From assembly GCF_900105765.1 (NCBI RefSeq), contig NZ_FNTX01000001.1, positions 1,274,387-1,338,386 on the forward strand: 64,000 bases of DNA. Reading direction: 5' to 3'. The notes below the pieces were generated by a model. The model did no database searches. It had not been told where the DNA came from and saw nothing but the letters and a program-made list of their open reading frames with translations. Origin of the DNA: Ruania alba (lineage in GTDB: Bacteria > Actinomycetota > Actinomycetes > Actinomycetales > Beutenbergiaceae). Of this stretch, positions 8,574 through 18,264 are shown in pieces (position 1 is the first letter of the stretch; every line of letters starts with the position of its first letter). A program made the position numbers and the translations under genes.

Positions 8574-10376
8574 TCAGCGGCGGCGCCGCCGGGTGCCGAA
8601 CAGCGAGCGGGTGACCTCCCGGGCGACGACCGTGCCGGCGCTGCGGAGCACCGAGGTGAGCACGGACCGGCCCGCCCGGGCCCGCTGCTGCGCCGCACGC
8701 TCCTCGGCTTTCCGGGCGGACTCGGCCTCCTTGCGGAGCTTGGCCTCCATCTCCTCGAGCTCGTCGGCCTTCGCCGCTGCTGCCGCTTCCTCCTCGGCGG
8801 ACTTCTCCTCGGCCTCGATGCGTTGGGAGAGCAGCTCGAAGGCGGACTCCCGGTCCACCGCGGCGCCGTACTTCTCCTGACCCCGTGAGGCGGCGATCCG
8901 CTGGTCCATGGCCTGCTCGGGGGCCGGGTCCATCGAGGCGCGCGGGGCGCGCATCCGCGTCCACGCCACCGGGGTGGGGACCCCCTCGTCGTCCAGCACG
9001 GTGACGACCGCCTCACCGGTGCCGAGCGAGGTGAGCAACTCCTCGAGGTCGTAGCCGGAGGTGGGGTAGGTGCGCACCGTGGCACGCAGCGCCTTCGCGT
9101 CGTTCGGGGTGTGTGCCCGCAGCGCGTGCTGCACCCGGCTGCCCAGCTGCGCCAGCACGTCGTCGGGCACGTCCTTGGGCGTCTGGGTGACGAAGAAGAT
9201 GCCGACCCCCTTGGAGCGGATCAGCCGGACAGTCTGCACCACCTGTTCCGTGAATGCCTTCGACGCCCCGTTGAACAACAGGTGCGCCTCGTCGAAGAAG
9301 AACACCAACTTCGGCTTCTCCGCGTCCCCCACCTCTGGCAGTTCGCCGAAGAGGTCCGCGAGCAGCCACATCAGGAAGGTGGAGAAGACCGCGGGCCGGT
9401 CCTGCAGGGCGGGCAGCTCCAGCGCGGAGATGACCCCGCGCCCGTCCTCGACCGTGCGCAGCAGGTCTGCGGTCGCGAACGCCGGTTCGCCGAAGAAGGC
9501 GTCGCCGCCCTGTGCCTCGAGGGCGGAGACCTCCCGCAGGATCACCCCGGCGGTGGAGCTGGCCACGCCACCGATGCCCGTCAGCTCGTCCTTACCCTCG
9601 TCGCTGGTGAGATAGGCGATCACCGACCGCAGGTCCTTGAGGTCGAGGAGCGCCAGGCCCTGCTGGTCCGCCCAGTGCACGATCAGGGTGAGGGCGGACT
9701 CCTGGGTCTCGTTCAGGTCGAGCACCTTGGCGAGCAGCAATGGACCGAAGTCGGTCACTGTGGTGCGGATCGGTACGCCCTTGCCGATGCCGCCGAGGCT
9801 GTAGAACTCCACCGGGTAGTCCGTTGGGCTCCAGCCCTGCCCGATCCCGGAGGTGCGCTCGAGGAGCTTGTCGCTGCTCTCGCCCGGCACCGCCAGGCCG
9901 GAGAGATCGCCCTTGATGTCGGCCAGGAACACCGGCACCCCCGCCTCGGAGAGACCCTCGGCCATGCCCTGCAGGGTGCGGGTCTTCCCGGTGCCGGTGG
10001 CGCCGGCCACCAGGCCGTGCCGGTTCAGGACCGCGAGCGGTACTCCGATCTGCACACCGGGCACCGGCTCGTCCGCCTCCACCAGGGCCCCCAGGGGCAG
10101 GTGCGGGACGTCCGTGCGGTAGCCGGCCGCGATCGTTGCCGCCTGCTCGCTCAGGTCCGCCGGGGCTGCCGGCTCAGGCGGGGCCGACGGCGCAGGCGGG
10201 GCCGACGGCGCAGGCTCAACCCCACGGGGCGCAGGATCAGCCCCAGTGCCCGCCCGCGCCTCCGCGGCCGCCAGAGCCGCCTTCGCTGCTTCGGCCCGCG
10301 CCGCCGCGGCCTCCGCCTCGGCCTGAGCCGCTGCTGCCCGCAGTGCCGCCAGTTCTGCCTCGCTCATCTCGCTCAT
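8574..10376 (-). CDS. HerA-like ATPase (DUF853 family)
   Basis: A 600-residue P-loop ATPase of the HerA/FtsK superfamily, DUF853 branch. An N-terminal Ala/Glu-rich coiled coil is followed by a Pro/Ala linker, Walker A GATGTGKT (about residues 125-132) and Walker B VFFFDEAHLLF (about residue 360). The C-terminus is a charged coiled coil ending in a basic tail (TRRRRR). HerA relatives are DNA-translocating hexamers, but the role of this branch is undefined. ATG 10376 is chosen; ATG 10367 is also possible and neither has a strong ribosome site. It is divergent from comEA. Confidence 0.85.
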   Translation of the reverse strand: MSEMSEAELAALRAAAAQAEAEAAAARAEAAKAALAAAEARAGTGADPAPRGVEPAPSAPPAPSAPPEPAAPADLSEQAATIAAGYRTDVPHLPLGALVEADEPVPGVQIGVPLAVLNRHGLVAGATGTGKTRTLQGMAEGLSEAGVPVFLADIKGDLSGLAVPGESSDKLLERTSGIGQGWSPTDYPVEFYSLGGIGKGVPIRTTVTDFGPLLLAKVLDLNETQESALTLIVHWADQQGLALLDLKDLRSVIAYLTSDEGKDELTGIGGVASSTAGVILREVSALEAQGGDAFFGEPAFATADLLRTVEDGRGVISALELPALQDRPAVFSTFLMWLLADLFGELPEVGDAEKPKLVFFFDEAHLLFNGASKAFTEQVVQTVRLIRSKGVGIFFVTQTPKDVPDDVLAQLGSRVQHALRAHTPNDAKALRATVRTYPTSGYDLEELLTSLGTGEAVVTVLDDEGVPTPVAWTRMRAPRASMDPAPEQAMDQRIAASRGQEKYGAAVDRESAFELLSQRIEAEEKSAEEEAAAAAKADELEEMEAKLRKEAESARKAEERAAQQRARAGRSVLTSVLRSAGTVVAREVTRSLFGTRRRRR

Positions 10377-10519
10377 GAGCGCCGAGACTAGCGGGGTCGG
10401 CACCCGGGGCGCTCGATGGACAACGAATGTTCATCCCCACGGCCGTCCCGATGCACCGCTGTCCACAGGGGCCGAGACGCACCGCACACCCGTGTCGGAC
10501 CACTGGTTAGCGTGCCCGC

Positions 10520-11248
10520 GTGAGCGATGCCCGTGACCGTCTCCGCCGCGCCACCGTGGCCGCGTACCGTCCGGCCGTGGCGTCCTCCGACACGCGTGTA
10601 CGGCGCCGGTCCGGGAAGCGGGGGATCCGCACCGTGGTGGTGGCCCGGGTCGGGATCGTGGTGCTGGTGCTCGGTCTGCTCGGAGCGGGTGTGCTGGTCC
10701 TGGGGTCCCCGCCCGTGAGCGTGGCGCCGATGCCCATGCCCAGCGTGGTGTCCACGCCCAGCGCGGTGCCCACCCAGGAGCCGACTGGCGGGGCGTCCGA
10801 GGCACACACTCTGGTGCACGTGGCCGGGGCGGTGCACGAGCCAGGACTGGTCGTGCTGCCGGCCGGGTCGCGGGTCGCTGATGCGATCGACGGCGCCGGG
10901 GGAGCGGTCCCGAACGCTGACCTCGACGCCGTCAACCTGGCTGCACCGGTCATCGACGGCCAGCAGGTGTATCTACCGACCACGGAGGAGAACGCACCAC
11001 CGGGGGGCAACAGCTCAGGAGCGGCGGGGCCGGGCACTCCGGGCCAGGACGGAAGCACCGTGGTGGACCTGAACACCGCAGACGCCGCTGCCTTGCAGAG
11101 CCTGCCAGGAGTCGGCCCGGCCCGGGCTGCCGACATCATCGCCTGGCGCGAGGAGGCCGGTGGCTTCGCTTCGGTTGATCAATTGCTCGAGATCTCCGGC
11201 ATCGGACCGGCGACGCTTGAGAGAGTGCGGGACCGGGTCCGGGTGTGA
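10520..11248 (+). CDS. comEA: ComEA-family DNA-binding competence protein
   Basis: Membrane-anchored DNA receptor of the uptake machinery. The 242-residue product has a basic N-terminus, one transmembrane segment (about residues 38-61), a Pro/Ser/Val linker, an SLBB-like segment (VHVAGAVHEPGLVVLPAGSR) and two C-terminal helix-hairpin-helix motifs (LPGVGPARAADIIAWR, ISGIGPATLERVRDR). TAGCGT at 10508-10513 ends six bases before the GTG with no Shine-Dalgarno, suggesting a leaderless transcript. Its stop overlaps comEC by four bases. The partner comEC is incomplete, so function in DNA uptake is uncertain. Confidence 0.9.
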   Translation: MSDARDRLRRATVAAYRPAVASSDTRVRRRSGKRGIRTVVVARVGIVVLVLGLLGAGVLVLGSPPVSVAPMPMPSVVSTPSAVPTQEPTGGASEAHTLVHVAGAVHEPGLVVLPAGSRVADAIDGAGGAVPNADLDAVNLAAPVIDGQQVYLPTTEENAPPGGNSSGAAGPGTPGQDGSTVVDLNTADAAALQSLPGVGPARAADIIAWREEAGGFASVDQLLEISGIGPATLERVRDRVRV

Positions 11249-12627
11249 GCGGATCTCCCGCGCATGACTGGCGCCTCGCTCCGGCCGCGGGCCTCACCTG
11301 GGCGGGGTGCTGGGCGGGGCTGGTCGCGCCGACCTCGGTGACCTGGGCAGGGGTGCTGTGCCTGCTCGTCGGTGCGGCCGTACTGCTGCGGCACCAACGA
11401 CGGTGCCATCGGCGGCGCCACCATGCTCGTACCGGTCACGCCTGCACCACCACCGGAGTGCTTGCACTGCTGATCGCGGCCGTGGTGCTGGCCGGCCTCG
11501 CCGTGCGGGTGGAACAACGCGCCGAGGAGGTGGCGGCTCTCGACGGCGTCACGGCTGAGGTGTGGTTGCGCCTCACCAAGGAGCCGGTGCCTCTGGACGG
11601 GCGGCCCGGGGTCCGCGCTGATGCGATCCTCGTCACTGCGAACGGCGCGAACGTCGACCTCCCGGTGCTCGTGCTTGCGGACGAGAGCTGGCGCGACCTG
11701 CTCGTCGGTACGGAGTTGCGCGTCGTTGGCCGGCTGGCGGCCACCGAACGCGGTGACGACCGTGCCTTGCTCGTCCTCCCGTCCGGCTCGGGGGAACGCG
11801 ACCCACCGCATGGGTGGTGGAGCGTTGTTGCCGAACTCCGGAGCGGCCTGGTGCAGGTGAGCACCGAGCTGCCGCCGGCAGCACGGGGGCTCGTGCCCGG
11901 CATCGCGCTGGGGGACGATCGCGGGCTCCCACCCGCGCTGCAGCAAGCGATGCGGGACACGAGCCTGACTCATCTGACCGCTGTGTCCGGCGCCCACGTG
12001 GCGCTGGTGCTCGCGGTCGTACTCCTGGTGATGTTCTGGGCACCGCGGGCGGTGCGTGCTGGGGTCGGCGGGGTCGTACTGATCGCCTTCGTCGCTCTGG
12101 TGCGTCCGGATGGCAGCGTGTTGCGCTCGGCGGTGATGGGCGCTGTGCTCCTGGTGGGGCTGTGCCTACGCCGGCCGCGTGCCGCGCTCCCGGCGCTCGC
12201 CACTGCCGTGATCGTGCTGCTGGCCGCGGATCCGTGGATGGTGCGCTCCTTCGGCTTCGCCCTCTCCGTCCTCGCCACGGGTGGCCTGCTCGCTGGTACC
12301 GGTCCGCTCGCAGAGCGGCTCGGCCAGTGGCTGCCCCGGCCGCTGGCGTGGGCGGTCGCGGTGCCGGTGGCCGCGCAGCTGGCCTGCACCCCCGTCCTGC
12401 TGCTGCTCGACCCTGCCGTCCCGCTGTATGCCGTGCCCGCGAACCTGCTGGCAGGTCCCGCGGTCGCACCGGCCACGATCTTCGGCCTGGTGGCCGCGTT
12501 GCTGGCGCCGTGGGCGCCCGATACGGCCTCCGCGGTGGCCATCGCGGCGTCCTGGTTCACTGCGTGGATCTCCTCGGTGGCGTTGGTGTTCGGTGCCCTT
12601 CCGGGTGCACGTGTCGAGATCGCCTGA
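11245..12627 (+). CDS. comEC: ComEC/Rec2-family protein, lacking the C-terminal metallo-beta-lactamase domain
   Basis: The 460-residue product has N-terminal membrane helices, the OB-fold-like part (about residues 95-195) and the polytopic Competence domain with the family motif LTHLTAVSGAHVALVLA. It stops at GARVEIA. Most ComEC proteins are some 700-800 residues long and continue into a metallo-beta-lactamase-like domain thought to degrade the non-transported strand. No reading frame in the following 250 bases encodes that domain; a surface-protein gene starts there instead. The truncation appears real rather than a frameshift. Confidence 0.85.
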   Translation: MSGSPAHDWRLAPAAGLTWAGCWAGLVAPTSVTWAGVLCLLVGAAVLLRHQRRCHRRRHHARTGHACTTTGVLALLIAAVVLAGLAVRVEQRAEEVAALDGVTAEVWLRLTKEPVPLDGRPGVRADAILVTANGANVDLPVLVLADESWRDLLVGTELRVVGRLAATERGDDRALLVLPSGSGERDPPHGWWSVVAELRSGLVQVSTELPPAARGLVPGIALGDDRGLPPALQQAMRDTSLTHLTAVSGAHVALVLAVVLLVMFWAPRAVRAGVGGVVLIAFVALVRPDGSVLRSAVMGAVLLVGLCLRRPRAALPALATAVIVLLAADPWMVRSFGFALSVLATGGLLAGTGPLAERLGQWLPRPLAWAVAVPVAAQLACTPVLLLLDPAVPLYAVPANLLAGPAVAPATIFGLVAALLAPWAPDTASAVAIAASWFTAWISSVALVFGALPGARVEIA

Positions 12628-12875
12628 ACCGTCAGCGTCCTGAAGTGTCGAGGTGAGGGTTCTGATCGCGAACGAACGCCGTTCCGCTCACTCGCGGTCC
12701 GGTTTGTGTGCCGGTCTCGTGGATTTCACCCCGCTCTCACCCGGGCGTCACCTAGATCTCATCCGGTGCGCTCGTGTGCCAGACGGTAATCTGCGACGAA
12801 CGGCGGTCGATGTGTGGCGCACTCGCGTCCTCTCGGGGGAGAGGCATCGGCCAGCGAGGGCACTGAAGGGACCAG

Positions 12876-15800
12876 ATGAGTACCGCATTGAGAAGCGTCA
12901 TGTCCAGGCGTGCGCGATGGCGCAGGGCGGCCGGAGTGTTCACGGTCGCGCTGCTCGTTGCGACGGGCCTTGCTGCCGTGGAGGCGACGGTTGCGCCGGC
13001 TCCCGCGGCGAGCGCGGCTTCGAGTCCTGACGGCACAGGTATCCGCCAATCACAGACGTTCTATGCGTATGCCGATGCGGGGGAGACAGTGTCGGCGGCC
13101 TTCGAAGTGGTCAATCGCTGGAGTTTCACTGGCTCTGCGGTCTTCACCGTGACGGCGCCGGATGGTGCGACGCAGACGTGCACCACTCCCGCTGGGGCTG
13201 CCCTCGGATCCGTGTGTGAGATCGGGCCGATGACGTCGGAGACATCCGGTGTCTGGACGGTCGATGTGCATCGTCCTGGTGATTTCGGTGGAGCATTCAC
13301 CTGGGACATCACGGTGGCCGATGGCGGAACGGCTATCCCGGGGCGGGTCTGGACGGACCGCTTCCTGATGTGGAACCGGGAGTTCGTCGACCTCACGCTC
13401 TGGTACGTGGGCGCATCCGGCCATCAGTACGAGGTGTCCTACTTCGACTTCTACGGTATCGAGAGCCTGTTCTCGTCCAACCAGTTCGGCGTCGTCTACG
13501 ACGGCACGTGTGAATCGGCCTATCAGAGTGCGGAGGACCGCCCGTCGGGGCCGTACTACGACGATCACCTGAGCAACTCCGGTCAGGAGTGCGGCCCGCT
13601 GTACAACATGTTCTTCGCTCCTCCTGCGGCTGATCTTCCGGCGTCGGCTGCCGATGCGACCGGTGCGACCCAGTTCATTCTGCCTCCCGTGCAGCCCCCC
13701 ACAGTGTCGGAGCTGAGATTCACGCCGGACACGCCGGACACGCGGGAGGGGACGTTCTCCTTCGAGACGAATCATGTCGGGAACGCGGACCTGTTGATCG
13801 ATGCCGATGGAAACGGCAGTTACGACGACACTGTGGATCGCACGATCCCCGTCTCGGTCAACACCGGCGCGGAACCGTCGGTGGCCTTCGACGGCTTGGA
13901 CGGTGAAGGAAACGCGATCTCACCGTCCACCCGGTTCAACGCGACGATGCGGATCACCCAGGCTGGCGAGATTCACTTCGTGAACGGCGATGTCGAGTCC
14001 CGCGGCGGAATTTCGGTCACGGCGTTGACCGGAACCGCAGATGGTACCTCGACGCTCTACTGGAATGATTCCGAGCTGCAGACTGAGGAGCGGGATCAGT
14101 CCTGCCTACCCCCCGTTCTGGACGGACGTGACGGGCAGGACAGTTCGGTGTCCGGTGGTGTGCATGGCTGGCCCTGTACGCCGCGGAACCCCAACGACGG
14201 TGTGACAGGCCCGTGGGGTGACGTTCGGCTGATCGACGATTGGACGTTCAACCCGGTCGATGTCTCGGCATCGGTGGAAATCCCGGCCGCGGAGGGGAAC
14301 TACGTCGTGACGAAGTCCTCCGACCCGGAGCCGGGAACGGCTGTTCACCCAGGGGACGTGGTGACCTACACGATCGAGGTCGCGCAGATCGGGAACGACT
14401 CGGCAGCGGCCAACGTGAGCGATGACTTGTCTGATGTGCTCGATGATGCGAGCTACAACGGTGACGCCAGCGCTACTGCCGGCGAGGTGGACGTCACCGG
14501 CACGACGCTCAACTGGAACGGGACACTTCTCGACGGCGGGAGTGCCAGGATCACGTACTCGGTGACTGTCGACGACGCCGGAGACGTCTCGTCTGGCGAC
14601 GGACAGGTGGGGAACGTTGTGACGAGTCCGGGGTGTGGGTCGGATGCGTGTGCGACTGAGCACCCGGTTGGTGACTACTCGGTGGAGAAGTCTGCTGAGC
14701 CGGCGCCTGGTAGTGCGGTCACTGATGGTGACACGGTTGCCTACACGCTGACAGTGGCACAGGAGGGTGCTGCGGCGGTGGAGGGGGCGTCGTTGGTCGA
14801 TGACCTCTCTGATGTGTTGGATGACGCGGTCTGGAATGGTGATCTCGTTGCTTCGGCTGGTGCGGCGGAGTTCGACGAGGACGCCCAGGAGTTGAGGTGG
14901 AGTGGTGATCTTGGCATCGATGACGTTGTGACGATCTCGTATTCGGTCATGGTCACCGGTTCGGGTGACACCTCTGTCGACAACACCGTGGCCAGTGATG
15001 GGTGCGGCACGGCCGAGGAGTGCCAGTCGAGTCATCCCTACGGGGGGTACGGCGTGGTGAAGTCTGCCGATCCTGCTCCGGGTGGTGGTGTGGCAGAAGG
15101 CGAGACGGTCGCCTACACGTTGACCGTGACCCAGTCCGGGCAGGGGAGTGTGCCGGCTGAGTTGAGTGACGATCTCACCGCGGTGCTCGATGATGCGGTC
15201 TACAACGACGATCTGCAGGCCTCGGCCGGTGCGGCGTCCTACGATTCCGAGTCCGGCACGATCGACTGGGACGGCACGTTGGCACGCGGCGATGTGGTGA
15301 CGATCTCCTATTCGGTGACGGTGCAGCCGGTGGGTACTGGTGATGGTTCGTTGCGGAATGTGGTGACCAGTCCGGGATGTGACTCGGATGCCGACTGCGT
15401 CACGGAGAACAGGGTCGGTGGGTTCGTGTACTCCAAGTCCGCTGATGGTGGTCCCGGTTCGCAGGTCAGCCAGGGTGATGTCATCACGTACTCGGTGACC
15501 GTGACCCATACCGGGGCAGGGCCGGTGGCTGAGGCGAGGGTGAGTGATGACCTGTCCGGCGTGCTGGATGATGCCACCTTCAACGATGATGCGTCGGCGA
15601 GCAGTGGTTCGATCAGGGTTGATGGTTCGACCCTGGACTGGACGGGAAGTCTGGCTCCCGGTGACGTTGTCGAGATCACCTATTCGGTCACGGTGACCGG
15701 GGCTGGGGACCTGGCGGTCGACAATGTCGTCCTCACGGACGATCCACGCGGCGTCTGCGACCCCGATGCCACCTGTGCGACGGAACACCAGGTGCCGCCG

Positions 15801-15926
15801 TCACCGGACCTGCCCGCGACGGGCGCACGCGTGGGTGCGTGGGTGATTCCTGCGGCGTTGCTGATGACCGGTCTCGGTGCACTGGTGCTCATGGGCGCGC
15901 GACGACACCGCGCCGCCGAGAAGTAG
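12876..15926 (+). CDS. LPXTG-anchored DUF11-repeat surface protein
   Basis: A 1016-residue secreted wall protein. The signal peptide covers residues 1 to about 47 (basic start, hydrophobic VFTVALLVATGLAAV, then ASA). A unique N-terminal region of about 425 residues has paired Cys. Four DUF11-like beta repeats of about 125 residues span 475-975. The sorting signal is LPATG (979-983), then a hydrophobic helix and basic tail RRHRAAEK. Sortase should link it to peptidoglycan; no sortase gene is in the window. The start has GAAGGG upstream. It sits between truncated comEC and holA, normally neighbours, suggesting insertion. The ligand is unknown. Confidence 0.85.
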   Translation: MSTALRSVMSRRARWRRAAGVFTVALLVATGLAAVEATVAPAPAASAASSPDGTGIRQSQTFYAYADAGETVSAAFEVVNRWSFTGSAVFTVTAPDGATQTCTTPAGAALGSVCEIGPMTSETSGVWTVDVHRPGDFGGAFTWDITVADGGTAIPGRVWTDRFLMWNREFVDLTLWYVGASGHQYEVSYFDFYGIESLFSSNQFGVVYDGTCESAYQSAEDRPSGPYYDDHLSNSGQECGPLYNMFFAPPAADLPASAADATGATQFILPPVQPPTVSELRFTPDTPDTREGTFSFETNHVGNADLLIDADGNGSYDDTVDRTIPVSVNTGAEPSVAFDGLDGEGNAISPSTRFNATMRITQAGEIHFVNGDVESRGGISVTALTGTADGTSTLYWNDSELQTEERDQSCLPPVLDGRDGQDSSVSGGVHGWPCTPRNPNDGVTGPWGDVRLIDDWTFNPVDVSASVEIPAAEGNYVVTKSSDPEPGTAVHPGDVVTYTIEVAQIGNDSAAANVSDDLSDVLDDASYNGDASATAGEVDVTGTTLNWNGTLLDGGSARITYSVTVDDAGDVSSGDGQVGNVVTSPGCGSDACATEHPVGDYSVEKSAEPAPGSAVTDGDTVAYTLTVAQEGAAAVEGASLVDDLSDVLDDAVWNGDLVASAGAAEFDEDAQELRWSGDLGIDDVVTISYSVMVTGSGDTSVDNTVASDGCGTAEECQSSHPYGGYGVVKSADPAPGGGVAEGETVAYTLTVTQSGQGSVPAELSDDLTAVLDDAVYNDDLQASAGAASYDSESGTIDWDGTLARGDVVTISYSVTVQPVGTGDGSLRNVVTSPGCDSDADCVTENRVGGFVYSKSADGGPGSQVSQGDVITYSVTVTHTGAGPVAEARVSDDLSGVLDDATFNDDASASSGSIRVDGSTLDWTGSLAPGDVVEITYSVTVTGAGDLAVDNVVLTDDPRGVCDPDATCATEHQVPPSPDLPATGARVGAWVIPAALLMTGLGALVLMGARRHRAAEK
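14298..15800 (+). repeat. Four tandem DUF11-like coding repeats
   Basis: Repeat units start near 14298, 14670, 15045 and 15420, about 375 bp each. Each unit reads KS(S/A)(D/E)PxPG, then a GDxVxYT(L/V/I)TV strand, DDLSxVLDDAxxNxD, a W-x-G strand, and ITYSVTV, and most end in a Cys-containing ECxTEHP-like link. Nucleotide similarity between units makes them prone to recombination and to collapse in assembly. Confidence 0.85.
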
Positions 15927-15943
15927 CGCTGCCCTGACCAAGG

Positions 15944-15977
15944 TCGGGGCGGGCAGCCACCGTGCTTCCCGCCCCGA
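15944..15977 (+). terminator. Hairpin terminator after the surface-protein gene
   Basis: Ten-bp stem TCGGGGCGGG / CCCGCCCCGA with a 14-nt loop, beginning 17 bases after the stop codon. There is no U-tract, as is common for actinobacterial terminators. It would insulate holA from the surface-protein gene. Confidence 0.6.
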
Positions 15978-16020
15978 TCCCGGGCACGCATTACCCGATG
16001 TGGGCAGGTGATGGCAGGCT

Positions 16021-17031
16021 GTGCACGTGCCTCCTGCTCGTCGTTCCCGCCCTGCCGCCGGCCCATCCTGGCGCGACGTCCCGCTTGCACCGATCGTGCT
16101 GGTGCGCGGCGGCGAAGGACTCCTCGTCGATCGGGCCGTCGCCCGTGTCGCGGCGCTCGTCCGCGAGCACGACCCAGAGGCCGAGGTCACCCAGATCGAA
16201 GCCGGGGTGTATGACCGCGGTCAGCTGGACATGCTGACCAGCCCGTCATTGTTCGGCGAGCACCGCCACCTCGTCGTATCCGGCGCAGAAGCTGCCTCGG
16301 ACGCCTTCGTCGAGGACGCGCTCAGTTATGTGGCCTCCGCCGGTCAGACGGTGAGCGACGTGACCATGGTGATCCGCCACGAGAAGGGCACCCGCGGCAA
16401 GAAGCTCCTCGACGCGATCGCCAAGGCCGGCTACCCGGTGGTCACCTGTGAGGTGATCAAGCGAGACTCGGACAAGGTGGACTTCGCTGCAGCGGAGTTC
16501 AGCTCCGCTGAACGCCGCGCGACCCGACCGGCTGTCCAGTCTCTGGTGGAAGCACTCGGGTCCGATCTGCGTGAGCTGGCCGCCGGCTGCTCCCAGCTCA
16601 TCGCCGACACTTCCGGCACCATCACCCCGGACGTCGTGGAGCGCTACTACGGCGGCCGGGTGGAGGCCACCGGGTTCCGGGTGGCCGATGCCGCCGTGGC
16701 GGGGGAGCGCACCGAGGCAATCACGTTGCTTCGGCACGCCCTGGAGACCGGTGTGGATCCTGTTCCGCTGGTCGCCGTTCTCGCGATGAAGCTACGCACC
16801 TTGGCGAAGGTGGCTGCCGCCCGTGGCCGCGGAACAGCCGCGGACCTGGGCATGGCGCCGTGGCAGATCGACCGGGCGCGCCGGGACCTACGCGGTTGGG
16901 GCCCGGACGGGCTGGCCGCGGCGATCACCGCCGTCGCCGATGCCGATGCTCAGGTCAAGGGTGAAGGGCGGGACGCCCGCTTCGCCGTCGAACGTGCCGT
17001 GCTCCGCGTGATCACCGCACGCGAAGGATGA
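16021..17031 (+). CDS. holA: DNA polymerase III subunit delta
   Basis: Clamp-loader delta subunit that opens the beta sliding clamp. The 336-residue product begins near the clamp-loader signature APIVLVRGGEGLLVDRAV and contains SPSLFGEHRHLVV, MVIRHEKGTRGKK and the C-terminal collar domain with VPLVAVLAMKLRTLAK, typical of Gram-positive HolA. GTG 16021 or GTG 16027 could be the start. In actinobacteria holA usually follows comEC directly; here about 3.4 kb separates them. Confidence 0.92.
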   Translation: MHVPPARRSRPAAGPSWRDVPLAPIVLVRGGEGLLVDRAVARVAALVREHDPEAEVTQIEAGVYDRGQLDMLTSPSLFGEHRHLVVSGAEAASDAFVEDALSYVASAGQTVSDVTMVIRHEKGTRGKKLLDAIAKAGYPVVTCEVIKRDSDKVDFAAAEFSSAERRATRPAVQSLVEALGSDLRELAAGCSQLIADTSGTITPDVVERYYGGRVEATGFRVADAAVAGERTEAITLLRHALETGVDPVPLVAVLAMKLRTLAKVAAARGRGTAADLGMAPWQIDRARRDLRGWGPDGLAAAITAVADADAQVKGEGRDARFAVERAVLRVITAREG

Positions 17032-17115
17032 TGCCAGGAGGAGCCTGCTGCGGCTCCCGAAGGTTCACCAGAGAGTCGGACCCCCGCTGCGCTGCGTTCA
17101 CACGCCGTCACAAGA

Positions 17116-18243
17116 ATGGCGCGTGTGCGAGTCGCTGTGGTGACCGAATCGTTCCTTCCCAGCCTCAACGGCGTGACGACCTCCGTGTTGCGGGTGCTCG
17201 ACCACCTGCGCGCCGGCGGGCACGAGGCGATCGTGGTCTGTCCGGGCCCCGCGCCACGTGAATACGCGGGTTTCCCGGTGCATCCGGTTCCCGCGCTGGA
17301 CTACCGGGGCTTCCGTGCAGCGGTCCCGAGCCGGCGGCTGACGAAGGCGGTGCTGGACTTCCAGCCGGACGTCCTGCATGCCGCGGCCCCGTTCGGGATC
17401 GGCGCCCAAGCCCTGGCGCTGGCGCGCCGTCAGGGCATCGGGTCGGTGGCCGTGTTCCAGACCGACGTGGCGCGGTACACGAGGTCCTACGGCCTCTCCC
17501 TGACCCACCACGCCGCCTGGCGGTGGATTCGCCACGTGCACGGGCTCGCAGATCTGACCCTCGCGCCGTCGCGCGCCTCGTTGGACGATCTGGCCGCGGC
17601 CGGGGTCGAGCGCACCATGTGGTGGGGCCGTGGCGTGGACTCGGCGCTCTACCACCCCCGATGGCGCACCAGCACGGCCGGCCGCGAACTGCGGGAACGG
17701 CTCAGCCCACATGGCGAGGCGCTGATCGGATACGTGGGTCGACTCGCGCCGGAGAAGAACGTGACGGAGCTGGCGCCGCTCGCGCGCATGCGCGGTGCCC
17801 GCCTGGTGGTGGTCGGTGACGGCCCCGACCGGCTCGCGCTCGAGCGGACGCTGCACGGCACGGACGCGGTCCTGCTGGGCCGGATGGAAGGGAACGAGCT
17901 CGCCGCGGCGTATGCCGCGCTGGATGTGTTCGTGCACACGGGCACGTCGGAGACGTTCGGGCAGACCCTGCAGGAGGCGATGGCGTCCGGACTGCCCGTG
18001 GTGGCTCCCGCCGTCGGTGGACCGCTGGACCTGGTGCAGGCGGGGGAAACCGGATACCTGGTCGCCCCGCACGACGCCACGGCTCTGTACGGTGCAGTCC
18101 GCACCCTGGTGCAGGACCGGGGGATGCGGGCCCGGATGGGGGAGGCGGGCCGTCGGGCCATCCTGCCGCGCAGCTGGCACGCGCTGTGCGAGCAGCTGGT
18201 GGACTACTACGAAGGCGTGGCCCGGCCGCTCACCGTCCGTTGA
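17116..18243 (+). CDS. GT4-family glycosyltransferase (MgtA-like alpha-mannosyltransferase)
   Basis: A 375-residue GT-B enzyme. The N-terminal VVTESFLPSLNGVTTSVLRV is the signature of the GDP-mannose-dependent mannosyltransferase group that includes mycobacterial/corynebacterial MgtA, which acts on glycolipid and lipomannan-like precursors. The C-terminal nucleotide-sugar half has GYVGRLAPEKN and the catalytic-site motif TSETFGQTLQEAMASGLPVV (E-x7-E type). A cytoplasmic-face lipoglycan role is inferred from family. It ends at the bidirectional terminator shared with rpsT. Confidence 0.82.
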   Translation: MARVRVAVVTESFLPSLNGVTTSVLRVLDHLRAGGHEAIVVCPGPAPREYAGFPVHPVPALDYRGFRAAVPSRRLTKAVLDFQPDVLHAAAPFGIGAQALALARRQGIGSVAVFQTDVARYTRSYGLSLTHHAAWRWIRHVHGLADLTLAPSRASLDDLAAAGVERTMWWGRGVDSALYHPRWRTSTAGRELRERLSPHGEALIGYVGRLAPEKNVTELAPLARMRGARLVVVGDGPDRLALERTLHGTDAVLLGRMEGNELAAAYAALDVFVHTGTSETFGQTLQEAMASGLPVVAPAVGGPLDLVQAGETGYLVAPHDATALYGAVRTLVQDRGMRARMGEAGRRAILPRSWHALCEQLVDYYEGVARPLTVR

Positions 18244-18264
18244 TCCGGCGGCGTCGGGACGCGA

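Noticed and set aside
12628-12875. Remnant of the missing comEC C-terminal domain
   Set aside because: No frame in this 248-base gap resembles the metallo-beta-lactamase domain; the open frame at 12653-13030 has no family similarity and overlaps the surface-protein start.
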